Source: Chamaecyparis obtusa (Eukaryota; Streptophyta; Pinopsida; Cupressales; Cupressaceae). Taken from it: a DNA stretch of 64,000 nt. The stretch is from positions 619,001-683,000 of the forward strand of contig BSBK01006348.1 of the NCBI GenBank assembly GCA_027943335.1, written 5' to 3'. The position numbers were made by a program, and so were the translations under genes. This document shows, in pieces, positions 1-11,886 of this stretch (position 1 is the stretch's first letter; the number at the start of each line of letters is the position of its first letter). The notes under the pieces are model-generated. The model ran no database searches and had not been told where the DNA came from. It worked only from the letters and a program-made list of their open reading frames with translations.

Positions 1-323
1 ACATTACAGTCTTCCCTCCCCAAGATTGCTTGTCCCCAAGGAATCATTGGAACAAGAAACATCACAATCCACCTGGATCCTACAGAAAAAAAGCATACCG
101 TGCCACTGACATCAACTGTAGGCTCCTATAACATCACCCAAAATACAAATCGGATAACTCTGTAAAGAGACCCAAAACAACCACTCACCCAAACTCCTGT
201 ATTGAATCTGTCTGTACTCGAATCCCGAAAGAAGTGAACTTCAGGATCATCAAAAACCAAGATGTATGGGAGACTCAAATCCCATACACACTGAACTCCC
301 CCTGTGCTCCCAACTGACCTGTA

Positions 324-3151
324 CTAAGTGTGTAGACCATTTGCACAACAATGATGAATACCCCTAAACAAAGTTGTACCAGGACCCGAATATCCACACA
401 CTGCATAATCTCTGCAATCACCATAACTCTGCAAGTCACCTGCTACTGACTTGCAGCCAAAACTCCCATCAACTACTGATGGCAAGAACCCATCCCATAA
501 TGGATAATAAGGACTACGAGCCAAACTACCCTTGCGAGAGATGAAATCTTCTACCTGTGGGTCAAAAAATAAATGAACATGCCCCACCGTATACAGCGGT
601 CGAAAACCCCAATCTCTGTCAATAGCTCATCATTACCAAACTGGGGGTCATGAGATGGCTCCAATCTCTGACTCCGCATAACTATAGGCTGGGTAGGCCC
701 TTGAGCAACTCTCTCAACAAACCCAACCTCAAAATCCTTGTGGGGAAGCATTGTACATAGAGTCTCCACAATCTTCCCTACCAACCTCCAAATAGCACAA
801 GAGCCTTGGATGAGAGTACCCTCAGACACTCTATAAGAATCCTGTCACACATCTGCACTCTCAAGTAAATACTCCATAAATGACTCGGTGCAGTAGAAAT
901 TATACATGGAAGCGTCAACTTGCTCACCCACAATCCACAGCTGATCCCTCTGAAAATGTGGCACAGCCAACTGTCCCATGCTATCAGCTATGTGAGATGA
1001 TGAAATAGATTCACTCCCAACTAAGGGAAGCAAATCAACTTGAGAGCTTGACTCCACTGGTACTCCTACCTCATATGTACCAAATGCTCCCATATCCTGA
1101 ACATGTGTGTCTACCTCAACATCATGTTCCTCATCACCAACCATAAAAGAAAACTCACCACCAACCACCTCAATGTGTAATCGAATTGGGTCTGGGGCTG
1201 GTGTGGATTGTAATTGCTCCAACTCCACGGTAACCTCCTCTAACTGGATCTGTGACTCTTGAAGAGCCTGCTGAGTGTCCTCTAAAACCTTAGTAGTCAC
1301 TGTGAGCTCCTAGGTAAGCTCACTCACCTCCTCCTCTCTGTCCATCAATGCCTCATAAGTTGTACTCCCCCACTCCACTAGGTGATCTCGGTTGGCTACC
1401 ATCTGTAACTAGTTCTGTCTCAAAATCTTGACAGTCTCACACAAAGAATGAATCTCTATCAATGAAAGGTAACCACCGTTGGGCTCATCTGTCATAGGAA
1501 CACCCCAACCATAAACAACCAACAACTGACGAGCAGCATCAAAATGCTTGAGAGTAGAAGTAATATCTCTCTCATCAACTCGCAACTGGCTAGTCACATG
1601 ATGACACTGCACAACAGGCCTCCTACGAACAACCTCAAACGCACTATCTACACTATGAGAGGAAGCTGTATCCAACAAACTCCCCTCAAGATCACCCTCT
1701 CTCTGTGTACTTACATCTGAATACACATCTACAAACTGAGTACATGCATTGGACAAATCCTCCCCTAAATTCGGTGAAGCTGCTACTGAATCTAACTCAT
1801 CACAATCTCTAGCTCCCTCGTCCTCTGCAACTATCTGACAGTCCAGATCCTGGGATACACCCACAAGAGTCACTGACGAAATAAACCCCTCTCTAGAAGT
1901 GGAAGCCCTGGCTATAACAAACTCCTGCCACTCATAAGCTTCCCTGACCTCATCTGTGAGTCCCTGTAACACAAAATCCTGGAACTCACCATCACCATAT
2001 GACAATGCTGAATCTTTACCCAAAGTCAAATATAGAAAGCCAGAAACACTACAGCACTCATCATCCTCGCTCTCAGCATCGAAGATATCTGCAATGCTAG
2101 TATCCACATCATTTAACCGCATCTCCTCTACTAACTCTGGCTGCAAACACGACTCAATGTCGTCATGTAAATCAACTACATTGTGACATGAAACTACGTC
2201 ACCCAAATCAACCGCAACACTCCCATCCTGAGTGTCATCACTAGAAAGCTCCATGCTTACATCCTCAACACAGGAAAAAACCACTGTCTCCTGTACTAAT
2301 CCCACACTACAACTGCTATCATAAATCTCTGAACTGTCAAAGCTCATATGCTCCTCGTAGTCATCACCCAATATCTCACAGAGGGTGTCATCTCCAATGC
2401 AACTCACAACATCCTCAAAAGTGTCATTAGATGTGTCTATACTATCAACTCCCACATCTCCTGCTGAAATCTCAACTGCTGACACGTGACTTTGCACACA
2501 TGACTCAACATCGGGCTGTGCAACAATAATGCTGGAGCACGAACTGTCATCAACTGACCCTGCTGTAATGCCCAAATCACCAACCTTGCCACTGGGAGAC
2601 TCCGCACATGCCTCAATCCCCACTGAGGAAGCAACTGCCTCCTGAACTGGAGCAACACTACTACAGCTGACATAAACATCTCCAATAATAACTCCCTCCA
2701 TAAAAGAGTCTAAACACTCAGTGATATCTGCAACATCATCTGCCTCTGTACAATCCGTAGTGACTGCTCTGAGAGCCTCAACCTGATGATCCTCAATGCT
2801 ACTATCAACCAATGGCACTGAAACATCCATTGGCTCCTGTGCAATAAATCTATCACCACCACTGCGGATGGGAATAGCAGGTGCTGAACTAGATTTAGGA
2901 ACATCAGCATCATGGACTACTGTCGGAGAAAACTCCAACCTTCTCCCCTGCAAACTAGATGTCGGCCTTCTAAAGGCAGAGACCATATATCTCGCTGCCC
3001 TATCTACGGTAACTGGATCCGACAAACTCTCTGCCAATCTCTACTGATGCAATCTAAGTCTCTCCATGCTTTCTACTAAAGCATTTAATTCCACTCTATT
3101 TCCCTTACTCCTATGACGACTTCCGGAACTGGATCTCCTGTATTTATCCAT
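324..3151 (-). pseudogene. Decayed gag-like ORF of element 1
   Basis: The start is taken at the ATG at 3151-3149, 85 nt downstream of the primer-binding site. From there one frame runs to about 550, broken by three TAG codons (near 3041, 1409 and 1301) and a TGA (845). A frameshift near 605 moves the reading into the frame that ends at 324. The N-terminus is basic and Ser/Arg-rich (MDKYRRSSSGSRHRS). About residues 60-540 are strongly acidic, rich in Asp, Ser, Val and Cys. A Gln/Glu-rich, coiled-coil-like stretch follows around 1170-1300. I see no zinc knuckle and recognise no catalytic motif. Position after the primer site suggests a gag-type structural protein. The family is unknown to me, and a wholly different function cannot be excluded. 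Confidence 0.55.
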
Positions 3152-3236
3152 AGCTAAGAAAAATGGAAGTGCTGGTCACTTTTAAAATACTGCAGAAAAT
3201 AAATGAATCCAGACCCCACAAGATGGTAGGAAAAGA

Positions 3237-3248
3237 GCTCTGATACCA
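3237..3248 (-). other. Primer-binding site, tRNA-iMet type (element 1)
   Basis: The minus strand reads TGGTATCAGAGC, the complement of the plant initiator tRNA-Met 3' end. It lies one base inside the LTR end at 3250, which fixes both orientation and LTR boundary. Confidence 0.85.
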
Positions 3249-4900
3249 CTGTAAAGAACCTAAGTAGTTCTTTAATGCAATTCAAACCCTTTGGAGTAAA
3301 TTCTGGAAATTTCTTGTCTTTTGTTTTTTTTTTAAAATATTGAAACTTATATTCAATTCATGTAGAATAATGTATAGCAACATAGAGAATATTGAATTTC
3401 AAGAAATTGGCAAATTGTTTATCTACCATAAATGAATTCGAGTACACAGCAATTTAAACTACTAGAGCACCTTAATTAATGTACGGTTGCCTGAAGGAAT
3501 TCGTAGCCAAGTGTGAATTAGCACCAGCATACACACAACCGATTTTCCTTTGCTAATGACAATCCCCAACCAATCCAACGTAAGACACCGAATCTGATCG
3601 CTGAAACAATTAACACCAAACCCTTAGTGCATTTCCAGCTGCCATCAACACATACATACAGCTCTGAATTCCGTACGGAGCTTGCAGAATTCCATACGAC
3701 TGCCAATGAATAAAACGTGGCCCCTATATCATTACGCTGCCTTCCTTACACTAAATCGCAGCTTAAACAAAACAACATTGCCCCTACATTTCAACCGCAA
3801 GTCTCCCTTCAATCAAATTCAATAACCATTGGAGATAATCCAGCCTCCAGGAAGAAATCGATAGATGTATAATTCGAAATTCAAAATGTATTAATTTCCA
3901 GCTTTGAAGGATTTGCTCAAATCTTCTCACTCTTGATTTACCTCAGCATCAAGATCAATATCTAGAGATTCAATAAGAATTTTCAGAATTCAGAAGCAAA
4001 ATTCATCATCAATCAGTGATGATTAAAATTGTAGAAAGGAATCCGTCCTCATAAAAACCCTAGCTATTTCTCACAGCCAAGAAGCTTCATAAATTTATCA
4101 AATCAACAATGAATGATTTTCCTTTCACAAAGTATTGTTTTTATAATTCAAAAGTGTCTTCTCTCACACACTTTTCACTTAAAACACTTTTTATACTTAG
4201 GCACATATTGAATAATATAATTTATTAATTCATTTGGCTCCAAAAACAACCTTTTCACCAATATCATGAAAATATGACACGCAAGGTCCCAGTTTCTTGT
4301 GCCCAAGATTTAAAACTTTTCATCCTGGTTCCAACGAGCTATAACACTAAGGTATTAGCATATAATACCAATAAAAATGGCAACCTTAGCAAATTTAATT
4401 AAATAATAATAATAAACCACCCGTCTTGCGAAAACAACTAAAGAAACATCCGAATTGAAATCTGTCTGCAGAGAATTGATCCAAATGATGAAAGATGATG
4501 AATGAACTTGATGGGGTGACTTACTAAAAATAGATGCTCTCTCCAAGATTCTTGGAGCCCAAACTGGAAGCCAGAAATGAAAACCGAGAGCATCATTCAA
4601 CTCCTCTAACTCATCTGAGCTCATCGAAACTATCCATTGACTTACTATAAATAGTAAGTTCACACCAATGACCCTCTAAACACCTCACCAAACCATGAGG
4701 ATCACAATAATGACCTGGCACCATCAGATCAATGACCTGCAAAAAATGGGGACATTATAATCAAACAAAAATAGTTAATAAATGAATTGAAGGGTATCTT
4801 GGTAACTATGTAGTCAGGCAACAAAAAAAGTCGGTCAAACAGCTTCATTTGGGTGAATATTGCTATAACACCATGTATCACATGTCCATTGGAATGTCAC

Positions 4901-5020
4901 CTGTTGGGTGGATATTTTGCAACTGACAGTTTTGAGGAAAAAATCTAGTTTACAAAATCTTGATACTAGCCACAGCGTGTGAGACAATGTCTCTCCTACC
5001 TTAAAGGGAAGGCTCCCCCT
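4901..5020. repeat. Dispersed repeat, copy 1 (second copy at 49239)
   Basis: About 120 bp starting ctgttgggtggatattttgc and ending ggctcccc matches 49239-49351 in the same orientation with scattered changes. The matching open frames differ, so I read this as non-coding. It lies inside the element 1 LTR here and just outside element A there. Confidence 0.65.
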
Positions 5021-5404
5021 TCTCGCCGTTCCTTGGATCAACTCCAGGTAAGCAAGAAGCTAAGAGATTATCAAAATAGGGTGTTATAAATATTCCTTCT
5101 TCTTATCTTTCAAGAAGGAATCCACTTACTCGAAGAACGAGTAATGGGCAAAGCTTTAATCTCTAAACTACACTTCTATCTAAAAGCTGGAAACAGTGAT
5201 ACCGATAAACCAACACCAACTCACAGGTTGATTGAAAAGCGTACCGGCTTGGTTCTATGACCTATTTATCTGATCTATAATAAACACCTCTACCATTTGG
5301 GCACACAGACTTCTAGATGTAGAGATTTTTCTAACTATTCTAACAAATTATATGAAAATGAGATGGTAATATAATCTATAGTCACAGCTTCTAGTCTTAT
5401 ATTA

Positions 5405-5579
5405 CCACAATTGCTCCCAGTCACAGCTTCGGCTCCAATTGTTTCTAATCTTCAAATTGCTCTTAACAAAACACAAGAATCACATAAACAAAAAGATAAT
5501 GAAACCAAATTGCAGTCACAGCTTCCAATTTGATTCCCCACAATTGCACTCAGTCACAGCTTCAGCTCCAATTGTTTCT
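5405..5579. repeat. Direct duplication of a 42-bp unit
   Basis: The segment CCACAATTGC...CAATTGTTTCT occurs at 5405-5446 and, with three or so changes, at 5538-5579. The 133-bp period also carries a third, partial 'cagtcacagcttc' copy around 5513-5525. Confidence 0.7.
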
Positions 5580-5693
5580 TTCTATTTATGTTTCTCCAAA
5601 ATAGTACTACAAAATCACAGTTATGCTTGCACAAGTTTGGCAAATCTCTCTTTTGTATAAAATAAAGATGATTATTTACAATGAGCCCTCTTG

Positions 5694-5701
5694 TATTTAT
5701 A
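5694..5701 (-). promoter_or_regulatory. TATA box in the LTR of element 1
   Basis: TATAAATA on the minus strand, followed by an AAGAGGGCTC-type leader as in many plant LTRs. It leaves a U3 of only about 63 bp upstream. Confidence 0.5.
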
Positions 5702-5952
5702 AGAGAGAGGCTATGAGAAAAACAAGGAAAACTAACTACCTAAGTTGACTTATTCAACATTACAATCCTTTGTAATGTGATTACATGTAACAAGATGTGT
5801 AATTGCAAATTTTTACTTTACATGTTTCACTACATATGTAATTGCAATTTTATGCTTTACATGTAACTTGTCAAAACTAAAAATAACAATGCATATCTAA
5901 AATCCTAGAAAGCAATGAAAAATCTATTTGAATGCCTAAAGCACTCTTCTTT

Positions 5953-8900
5953 TCAATCTTCTTCATTAGGTGCCATGAAAACCTGAAACTTGTGAATGCT
6001 CTCTTGAATTTCCTTTGGATTTGGCACAATGGTGTTGTCTGCAACCACAGTTGTCTTGAGAATCGTATCTGAGCATCTGGAAATTGCGGCATCACTATCC
6101 TCAAGAACAGTTTGAAGAAGATTGAGTGAATTCTGATGATCCGCGAGCTTGTGAATGGAATCCAGTGTAAAATGATCCGCCTCAAGCTCAAGATGAACCA
6201 TTAACAGGAATTCTGAGACTGTATCATCTTCTGTCATCACCTTTTGATCATTATTTATCAATGTGCATGAAATCTTCATAAATTGAGTAGCAATTTCTTG
6301 CTCTTTTTCAGCACATGTCTTTATGGCTACCTCTAGATCTTCTACCAAGTTTTCAATGACTTGGCCTCTATTCACCAATAACTCTTTGGATCTAATGTAG
6401 TTCTCATGAGAAGGTATTACCCCATTCTCGCATAGCATCTCCAGTTTCAAATCTAAAAACTTATTCCAAATTTCCAAATCTTTTCCGAGTGACTCCAAGT
6501 TTTGACTGAAATTTCTTAAAACTTCATTCAACTGAGATGTCACCATTCTGGCATAAGTAATCATTTGGAGTGCTCTTTTTATCAACTCTGTTCCTTCTGC
6601 CATCATTTGATTCACCCATGTATCAATGGCTGTAACGATTTCTCCAGCCCTCTCAACCTGCTTAACAGATTCTTCTGCAATAGAAGACGCTAGTGGATCA
6701 ACCTGCTCTGAAACTCTAGTAACCTTTCGAATTACTGCCATGAGTAATTCATTCTGTTCCTTGAGCTGATTTTTCTTCCTTTTAAGCTCATTGCACTCCT
6801 GTGCTAGCAATGCTACAGATTCTTGAGCATCGTTGATCAATCCAGCATGTGTTTGTTTGCCCAAATCCACCCTAGTGATCTTAAAATCAGCCAACTACAT
6901 CTCATCACGGGATTTTTCTATAAGAGGTTCCGCAATCTCCACATATTTAGTCTTATTCTTGTCCATTCTAACCCTTGAAACCTTTTTGGCCCTCTTAACA
7001 CCCTTGGCCTTAACTTGTTTTAGTTGCTCAAAGTCAAAAATATCTGGTAAAACTTCTTGCTTCTTTCTCTTTGGAACAGCAGCACTGAGCCACGAAGGAA
7101 GATCAGATAAAATAGCAGGAGTTCCTTCAGACGTAACTTGTGATATGTTAGATTGAGTACATGTTGTGATGCTTACAATGGCTGGTGCCTCAGTTTGTAT
7201 AGCAGTAGGAGTAGGTCTTGTAGTGACGTGTGGCATTGATTCTGACATGAACCTGTCAAAGTCACTAAGAGAAGAATATCCTTCCATTGAAGGAATCATG
7301 GGTGTACCTGAGTGAGAAACATAAGAGAAAACACCGACCATGTTGTCATGTGGCATATTCAGAACAGGAGGAGTCAATACTGTTGAAAATGAATCAACAT
7401 CAGAATCAATCATGAAACTAGGTGCATCTACAAGAATGAACTCCTGTGTAGTCTCCGCAGGGGTAGATCGTGTATCCGGTATTTCTAGAAGTACTTGTAC
7501 TTCATCCTCTTGTTGATCATCTTCAACTTCAAGATTTTCTTGTATTACCACCTTTTCTTTACCTGAACTTTCTCGGGTTTTCTCCTTTGATTTTAATTTC
7601 AATTTCACTATGGTCCCTGAAGAAGATGCATTATCTTTGCTCTTACCTTTCACTTCTGATTTCCAGCCCACAGGCCCAATTGTATCATCATCTGATCCTG
7701 ATTTAAATCTTTTCATCTTAATACCATAACGCTTGAGCCAAGCATGAGTATTAGCCATGATTGACTGAAATCTGTCGGTTATGGAGAAATTTTCTTTTAA
7801 CAACCATTGGATTGAAGGGAGGTCCAAAGATGCAACCTTTGCTACTTGGTATTCTGGATCTAATATGTCTCCATCATCTTCCATTCCTTCTGGAATATCA
7901 GCAAGATCCATATCAATGATTTGTTCTAAGGATAACCTGCTATAGTCCATCCTTCTAATATCCTTATCCGTATGAAGATCTATCCAAACATCTTCAATAC
8001 GATGAACATGAGTAAAAGATCTTCTGATTTTATCCCTCATGCCCCGATAATCAAAGTCAGCTCTGATCTTGAACCTTTTCAATTTGATCTCCTGCAATTT
8101 AGTTTCCATTGCTTTAGCCTTTACCGTGGAAGTAAGTGAATACCTACCAATTACCAAGGGATGCTGAGTAGAAATTGCAAATCCGGCTTTATGAGATGCA
8201 GATTGTTTAGCATGTACATACATCAGCTGTCTTCCCAACTCCATTAGAACAATCTTATCAGTCGGATACCTTGGCAACATATAAGGATGATCATCAAAAC
8301 ATCCGACTCTCATGCAGGTGAAAGTCGGAAATTGTAAGAACATACATCCATATTCATTGACTTTCCTCCACGCTACCTCTGAAACCCTTCTATTCTCAAG
8401 TGTTTTATGGGTATCCTGAAGTCTACGATAATGATGTCTACCTGTAACCATGGGTAATTGACTGTAGTACCCCCATACTAGCAACCTGCTTCTATCTCCC
8501 TCATAGGATAACCCTGGTAATGCTCGAAAGGATGCAGCAATGTACATGAGATATGAACTCATATAAAATGTATGAGTGATAGGTACCTCTGTCAATTGCT
8601 CACACAATGAATCACTGATCAATTCTGCCCAGAAAATCTTTTTCTTTCCTTTTTTGACGATAGCAATATACTGAAACATCCAAGGCTCGAAAACATTGGA
8701 CTCCTTCAACCCCCGCATTCTGCCAAGAAGAGTAATCATACCATTGATATCTTCTTTGAACTCAGTTCTGTACAAAGTTGCAGGCCATCGGGTTGAGATT
8801 GATTGCCTCGGTTTAATGAACCAAACAGTATTGATCTCTCTTTTGCAGTCATCTTCCATTTTATTGTAGTACTGTAAGGCTTTCTCATGAGTAATATCTG

Positions 8901-9285
8901 CATATACCATAGCAGAAGGAACATGAAAAACTTTGTCAATAGCTTCTGCATCTAACCTGATAATAATCTGACCTTGAGAATCCTTGATTGTCCGGGTTTC
9001 TTTATCAAAATGTGCTGCACATGCCATTATGAACTCAGGTTCCAATACTGCTATAGGAAAAGTTGAGAGTAGATGTATATGACTTTTGAGAATTTTCTGC
9101 ATCTCATCCTTTGGATTTGAAACCTCTGTCCTTTTAACAAATTCAGTCATATCCACATGCCCAACTTTTGTATCTTTGATCTCATCTAAATTTGAGACCA
9201 CTGAGGTAGGAACAACAGAAGTCAAATATTTATGAAATTTGAATTTCATTATTTTCTCTGGTGTAGTGGTTGGCTTTTTAGTCAT
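5953..9285 (-). pseudogene. Large gag-like ORF (1110 codons, one in-frame TAG), element 2
   Basis: One frame runs from the ATG at 9285 to the stop at 5953, broken only by TAG at 6895-6897, so 796 and 313 residues would join into one protein. Roughly residues 40-480 look globular, with conserved-looking Trp/Tyr/Phe blocks (for example near EPWMFQYIAIVKK and FYMSSYLMYIAASF). Residues about 560-640 are Ser/Lys/Glu-rich and low in complexity. The last 300 residues are helical and coiled-coil-like. There is no zinc knuckle, protease, integrase or reverse transcriptase. Its helical middle resembles, by eye, the ORF at 22642-23199 (both have a Phe-x-x-(Tyr/Gly)-x-Leu-Met pattern). I infer a gag-like or accessory protein of a non-autonomous retroelement. 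No exact family is recognised and no primer site was found upstream. Confidence 0.55.
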
Positions 9286-9379
9286 CTGATGAACACCTGT
9301 TTTATGAAGATGACAAGATCAAAATAATGCAATGTCAGAAAGTATTGACGTTAAGGCTCACTCCGATTTTGAAACTGGA

Positions 9380-9815
9380 TAAAGCAAAAAAAAATGGAGA
9401 ATATTGTATTTCGGGGATTTTTGGATAAACTGCAGATTTGACTGCGTGTAGTTCAACTTGTAATATTTTATGTAGTTGGCCCAAAAAGTTCCTACTACAA
9501 GGGAAAAACATAGGACTTTAAATGAAATCAGGGTTTTTGGACCCAACTGCACTTAGGATTGCATGTGTAGCTGCATATGTAGTTCGTTTTGCAATCAGGT
9601 CAAAAATCCCCGATTTGCACTTGGAATTGTTTTTTTCAACTTGGGTATTGTAGGAGATTTTAGATGCGATTGCGCATTTGACTACATGTAACAGTACATG
9701 TAGTTGGTATAAAAATCTCCGATTTGGGTAAACTTGGGGTGGAGATTTCCGGGGTAGTTTCACTGTTGATTACATGTAACAATACATGTAATGGGTCTCA
9801 AAAATCCCGATTTTG
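9380..9815. repeat. Cluster of four degenerate inverted repeats with ACATGT cores
   Basis: Four successive stretches of about 100 bp each combine a 'ggggattttt' or 'ggagatttt' arm, a tgtaNNNN-tacatgta centre (for example acatgtaacaatacatgt at 9776-9790) and a complementary 'aaaaatccccgattt' arm. Related text resumes after the solo LTR at 11893-12020 and again near 13080-13150. No gene is seen. Confidence 0.5.
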
Positions 9816-9949
9816 GAATTAATGAATTTGAGCATGTCATGTCCCCATTTTGGCTGACATCGTTTGGCATGACGGATTTGCCTATCATCGACTCTCGTAG
9901 GCAAATGGTTTGGAGAGAGGGTCATTATGTTGATCATTTGATTGCATAT

Positions 9950-10145
9950 TGCTGACAGAGCCTACATTCGGTAGAGCCTACATCCAGTTTGGGCCTACAT
10001 GCAGTTGTAGTGGAGCCTACATCTAGAGTGAGCCTACATCCAGTTTGAGCCTACATCCAGTTGTAGTAGAGCCTACGTTCAGTCTTGAGCCTACATTCAG
10101 CGTAGTTGGGCCTACTTTCAGTTGTGAGACAAATGGGGCCTACAT
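9950..10145 (+). repeat. Tandem degenerate repeat, unit gcctacat(c/t)cagtt
   Basis: About eight copies of a 20-30 bp unit containing GCCTACATNCAGTT, upstream of the TATA-like box in the solo LTR, where promoter-proximal repeats often occur. Confidence 0.6.
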
Positions 10146-10515
10146 TGTTATAATTTTAAGTTGAGATATGTACTTTATTATTATAATGTTATTTTATTAT
10201 AAAGTACATTAAAATTGGATGTTTCTAAAAGTTCTAGCAACTTCTCAAGGAAAAGAATAAATAGAGGGCTTGGGGCTTCATTTCTACATGCTTGGATTTG
10301 GGATTTCTTCTACTTCTTCATTGTGAAGCAATTTGTAGCCTTGTGATCTGCAAATACTATTCGATCTTTGGGAACAAATCACTCCCTTGGATTGGCATAA
10401 CTGAGGTAGTGAAATATCTACTGAAGGGTTGCAAATTTGGAGTTGGTACTCAGCCATCTCATTGGTACTTCTTTGAGAATTTGATGTAAGGGTTTGTTTG
10501 TGATTGAAACAGCAT

Positions 10516-10690
10516 TTCAAGAGGCATTTTTAGTAGGGCCGAAATTATATGAGGCAATTTTTAGCAGGTCCGAAATTATAGGCGGCTGTTTTTAGCAGGT
10601 CCGAAAAAGCAGTCTGAAAAAACAAATCCGAAAAAAGCAGTCCGAAAAAGCAGACCCGAAAAAGCAGTCCGAAAAAGCAGACCTGAAAAA
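10516..10690 (+). repeat. Tandem repeat, unit (t/c)ccgaaaaagcag
   Basis: Three longer units (tttttag(c/t)agg(t/g)ccgaaatta) pass into six or seven units of about 15 bp with core ccgaaaaagcag. It lies inside the solo LTR downstream of its TATA-like box. Confidence 0.6.
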
Positions 10691-11886
10691 TTGATATTGA
10701 GGGTTTGTAACTGGTTGAATAAGGGTTTGGAATTCATCACTTAATTGGTGAATCATTTGGTGAAGATTTGGAGATCATTTTGGTACGTTTTCAGTTCAGT
10801 CATACCAGGGTTTGGACTCATATCTCACACACCAGCTGGAGATTAATTTTATGCATTGGAGGGGATATATACTAACCCTAGGCATTTCAAATCATACCAT
10901 TTTCGACACCCAATACCCTGCAGATTATTTTATATCAGCGCCGTACAAGACTGTATTGTACGGACAGGTACAGTGCATGGTACAGCAGCGATCAGAGGTG
11001 CAGTTCGGGGACAGATTAGTCATCGTTTCATCAGCATTTTTCAACAATCAGAGTGCAGCATTCCAGGTTCCCTTATGAGTTTTGGTTGTTGTCATATTTG
11101 ATGAAAATTGCATGTTTTCAGTCACTGTTACAGCAGTCATACTTAGGCTCTGTTATTATCATTGTAATTGGGTTATCATAGAGTTATAGAACACTGTATT
11201 GGGAAAGGGAGTGCATTGTTTGGGTACTGGCATTGCCATAATCTCTGTTATGTAATAGCCCTTATGTGTGCTCAGAGAACAGTCCATTATAACCAGTCAT
11301 TGCTACACTTTATAATCAGTTAAGTATTGATCACAATACAAGTGACCTCGCTGATGGTTCATTATCTTGAAGTCTGAATATTGTCACAGTCATTCATAAT
11401 CTGAAAACAGTCAATTGGTAATCAGACATTGCTATATTGTAGTTAGGTTGAGATAGTGCATTGCAAGGGTTTGTTCATGTGTGATAGTCATACACTCTCT
11501 TGTCACAATTCAGAGTTTGTAACAGTCATTACCATATATCATTGTATTGGATTGGTATGCATAGCAAGGGCACTGTTTACATTGTTATAGCATGGAAAAA
11601 GGTCATTGCATGGTAATCTGATTATTACATGTCACGGTCATATTTTCTGAGAATTGTAATCAGAATTAGAAGGTTTCTTGATACTCTAGTTTGAGATCTT
11701 TGCATTGTTGTTTAATTGTATTACATTCCTACATTGGTATTGTTATCTCAATAACATTTGGTGCCCAAAACAAATAAACATCATTGCAAACAAGACCATT
11801 CAAGTGCATGCCAACTGTTTGACGAATTTACACGGATCAGATTTGAGGTTTTTAGTGATCCTATTAGTGAGGGTCATTACAGAGCA

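Larger units (their letters stand above)
1..5764 (-). mobile_element. Element 1: gag-only, non-autonomous LTR retrotransposon (3' end off window)
   Basis: Read on the minus strand: a long LTR (3250-5764), an initiator tRNA-Met primer site (3237-3248), a decayed gag-like ORF (324-3151), a purine-rich tract (about 9-20, GGGGAGGGAAGAC) and then TGTAATGT, which should be the first 8 bases of the 3' LTR. The same 8 bases start the candidate 5' LTR at 5764, and that LTR ends in TTTACA, giving a TG...CA structure with 5-bp inverted ends. The internal region is only about 3.2 kb, and I see no protease, integrase or reverse transcriptase, so the element would need enzymes from another element. The 8-base match is the weak link: the left LTR is almost wholly outside the window and the TSD cannot be tested. 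Confidence 0.65.
3250..5764 (-). repeat. 5' LTR of element 1 (about 2.5 kb)
   Basis: It begins TGTAATGTTG on the minus strand at 5764 and ends CTTTACA at 3250, next to the primer site. A TATAAATA box lies 63 bp from its start. The rest is non-coding and AT-rich, with a 42-bp internal duplication (5405-5446 and 5538-5579) and a segment (4901-5020) shared with 49239-49351. The alternative end at 4346 (TGTTATAG) gives poorer inverted ends and does not match the bases at the window edge. Confidence 0.55.
9835..11881. mobile_element. Solo LTR (2047 bp), TSD gagca
   Basis: It begins TGTCATGTCCCC and ends GGGTCATTACA. The 5-bp repeat gagca flanks it exactly (9830-9834 and 11882-11886). A plus-strand TATA-like aataaata at about 10255, followed by gagggcttggggc, suggests plus orientation. 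It contains two simple-repeat blocks and no coding capacity. Short ORFs between 10284 and 11101 look like chance. A 'tggtgccc' near 11759 looks like a primer site but lies inside the LTR. Confidence 0.8.

Noticed and set aside
3250..4346. Shorter LTR for element 1, starting TGTTATAG at 4346
   Set aside because: The inverted ends fit less well and do not match the bases after the purine tract at the window edge, while the start at 5764 matches all 8.
4835..5041. Protein-coding exon shared with 49171-49407
   Set aside because: The DNA is similar but the best open frames differ between copies, so protein conservation is not supported.
10812..11101. Two overlapping plus-strand ORFs of 88 and 81 codons
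   Set aside because: They lie inside a solo LTR bounded by a TSD, overlap in different frames and have no recognisable domain.
11757..11775. Possible primer-binding site (tggtgcccaaaac) after an LTR-like end at 11756
   Set aside because: The TSD gagca places the LTR end at 11881, so this motif is inside the LTR; the similarity to a primer site is short.
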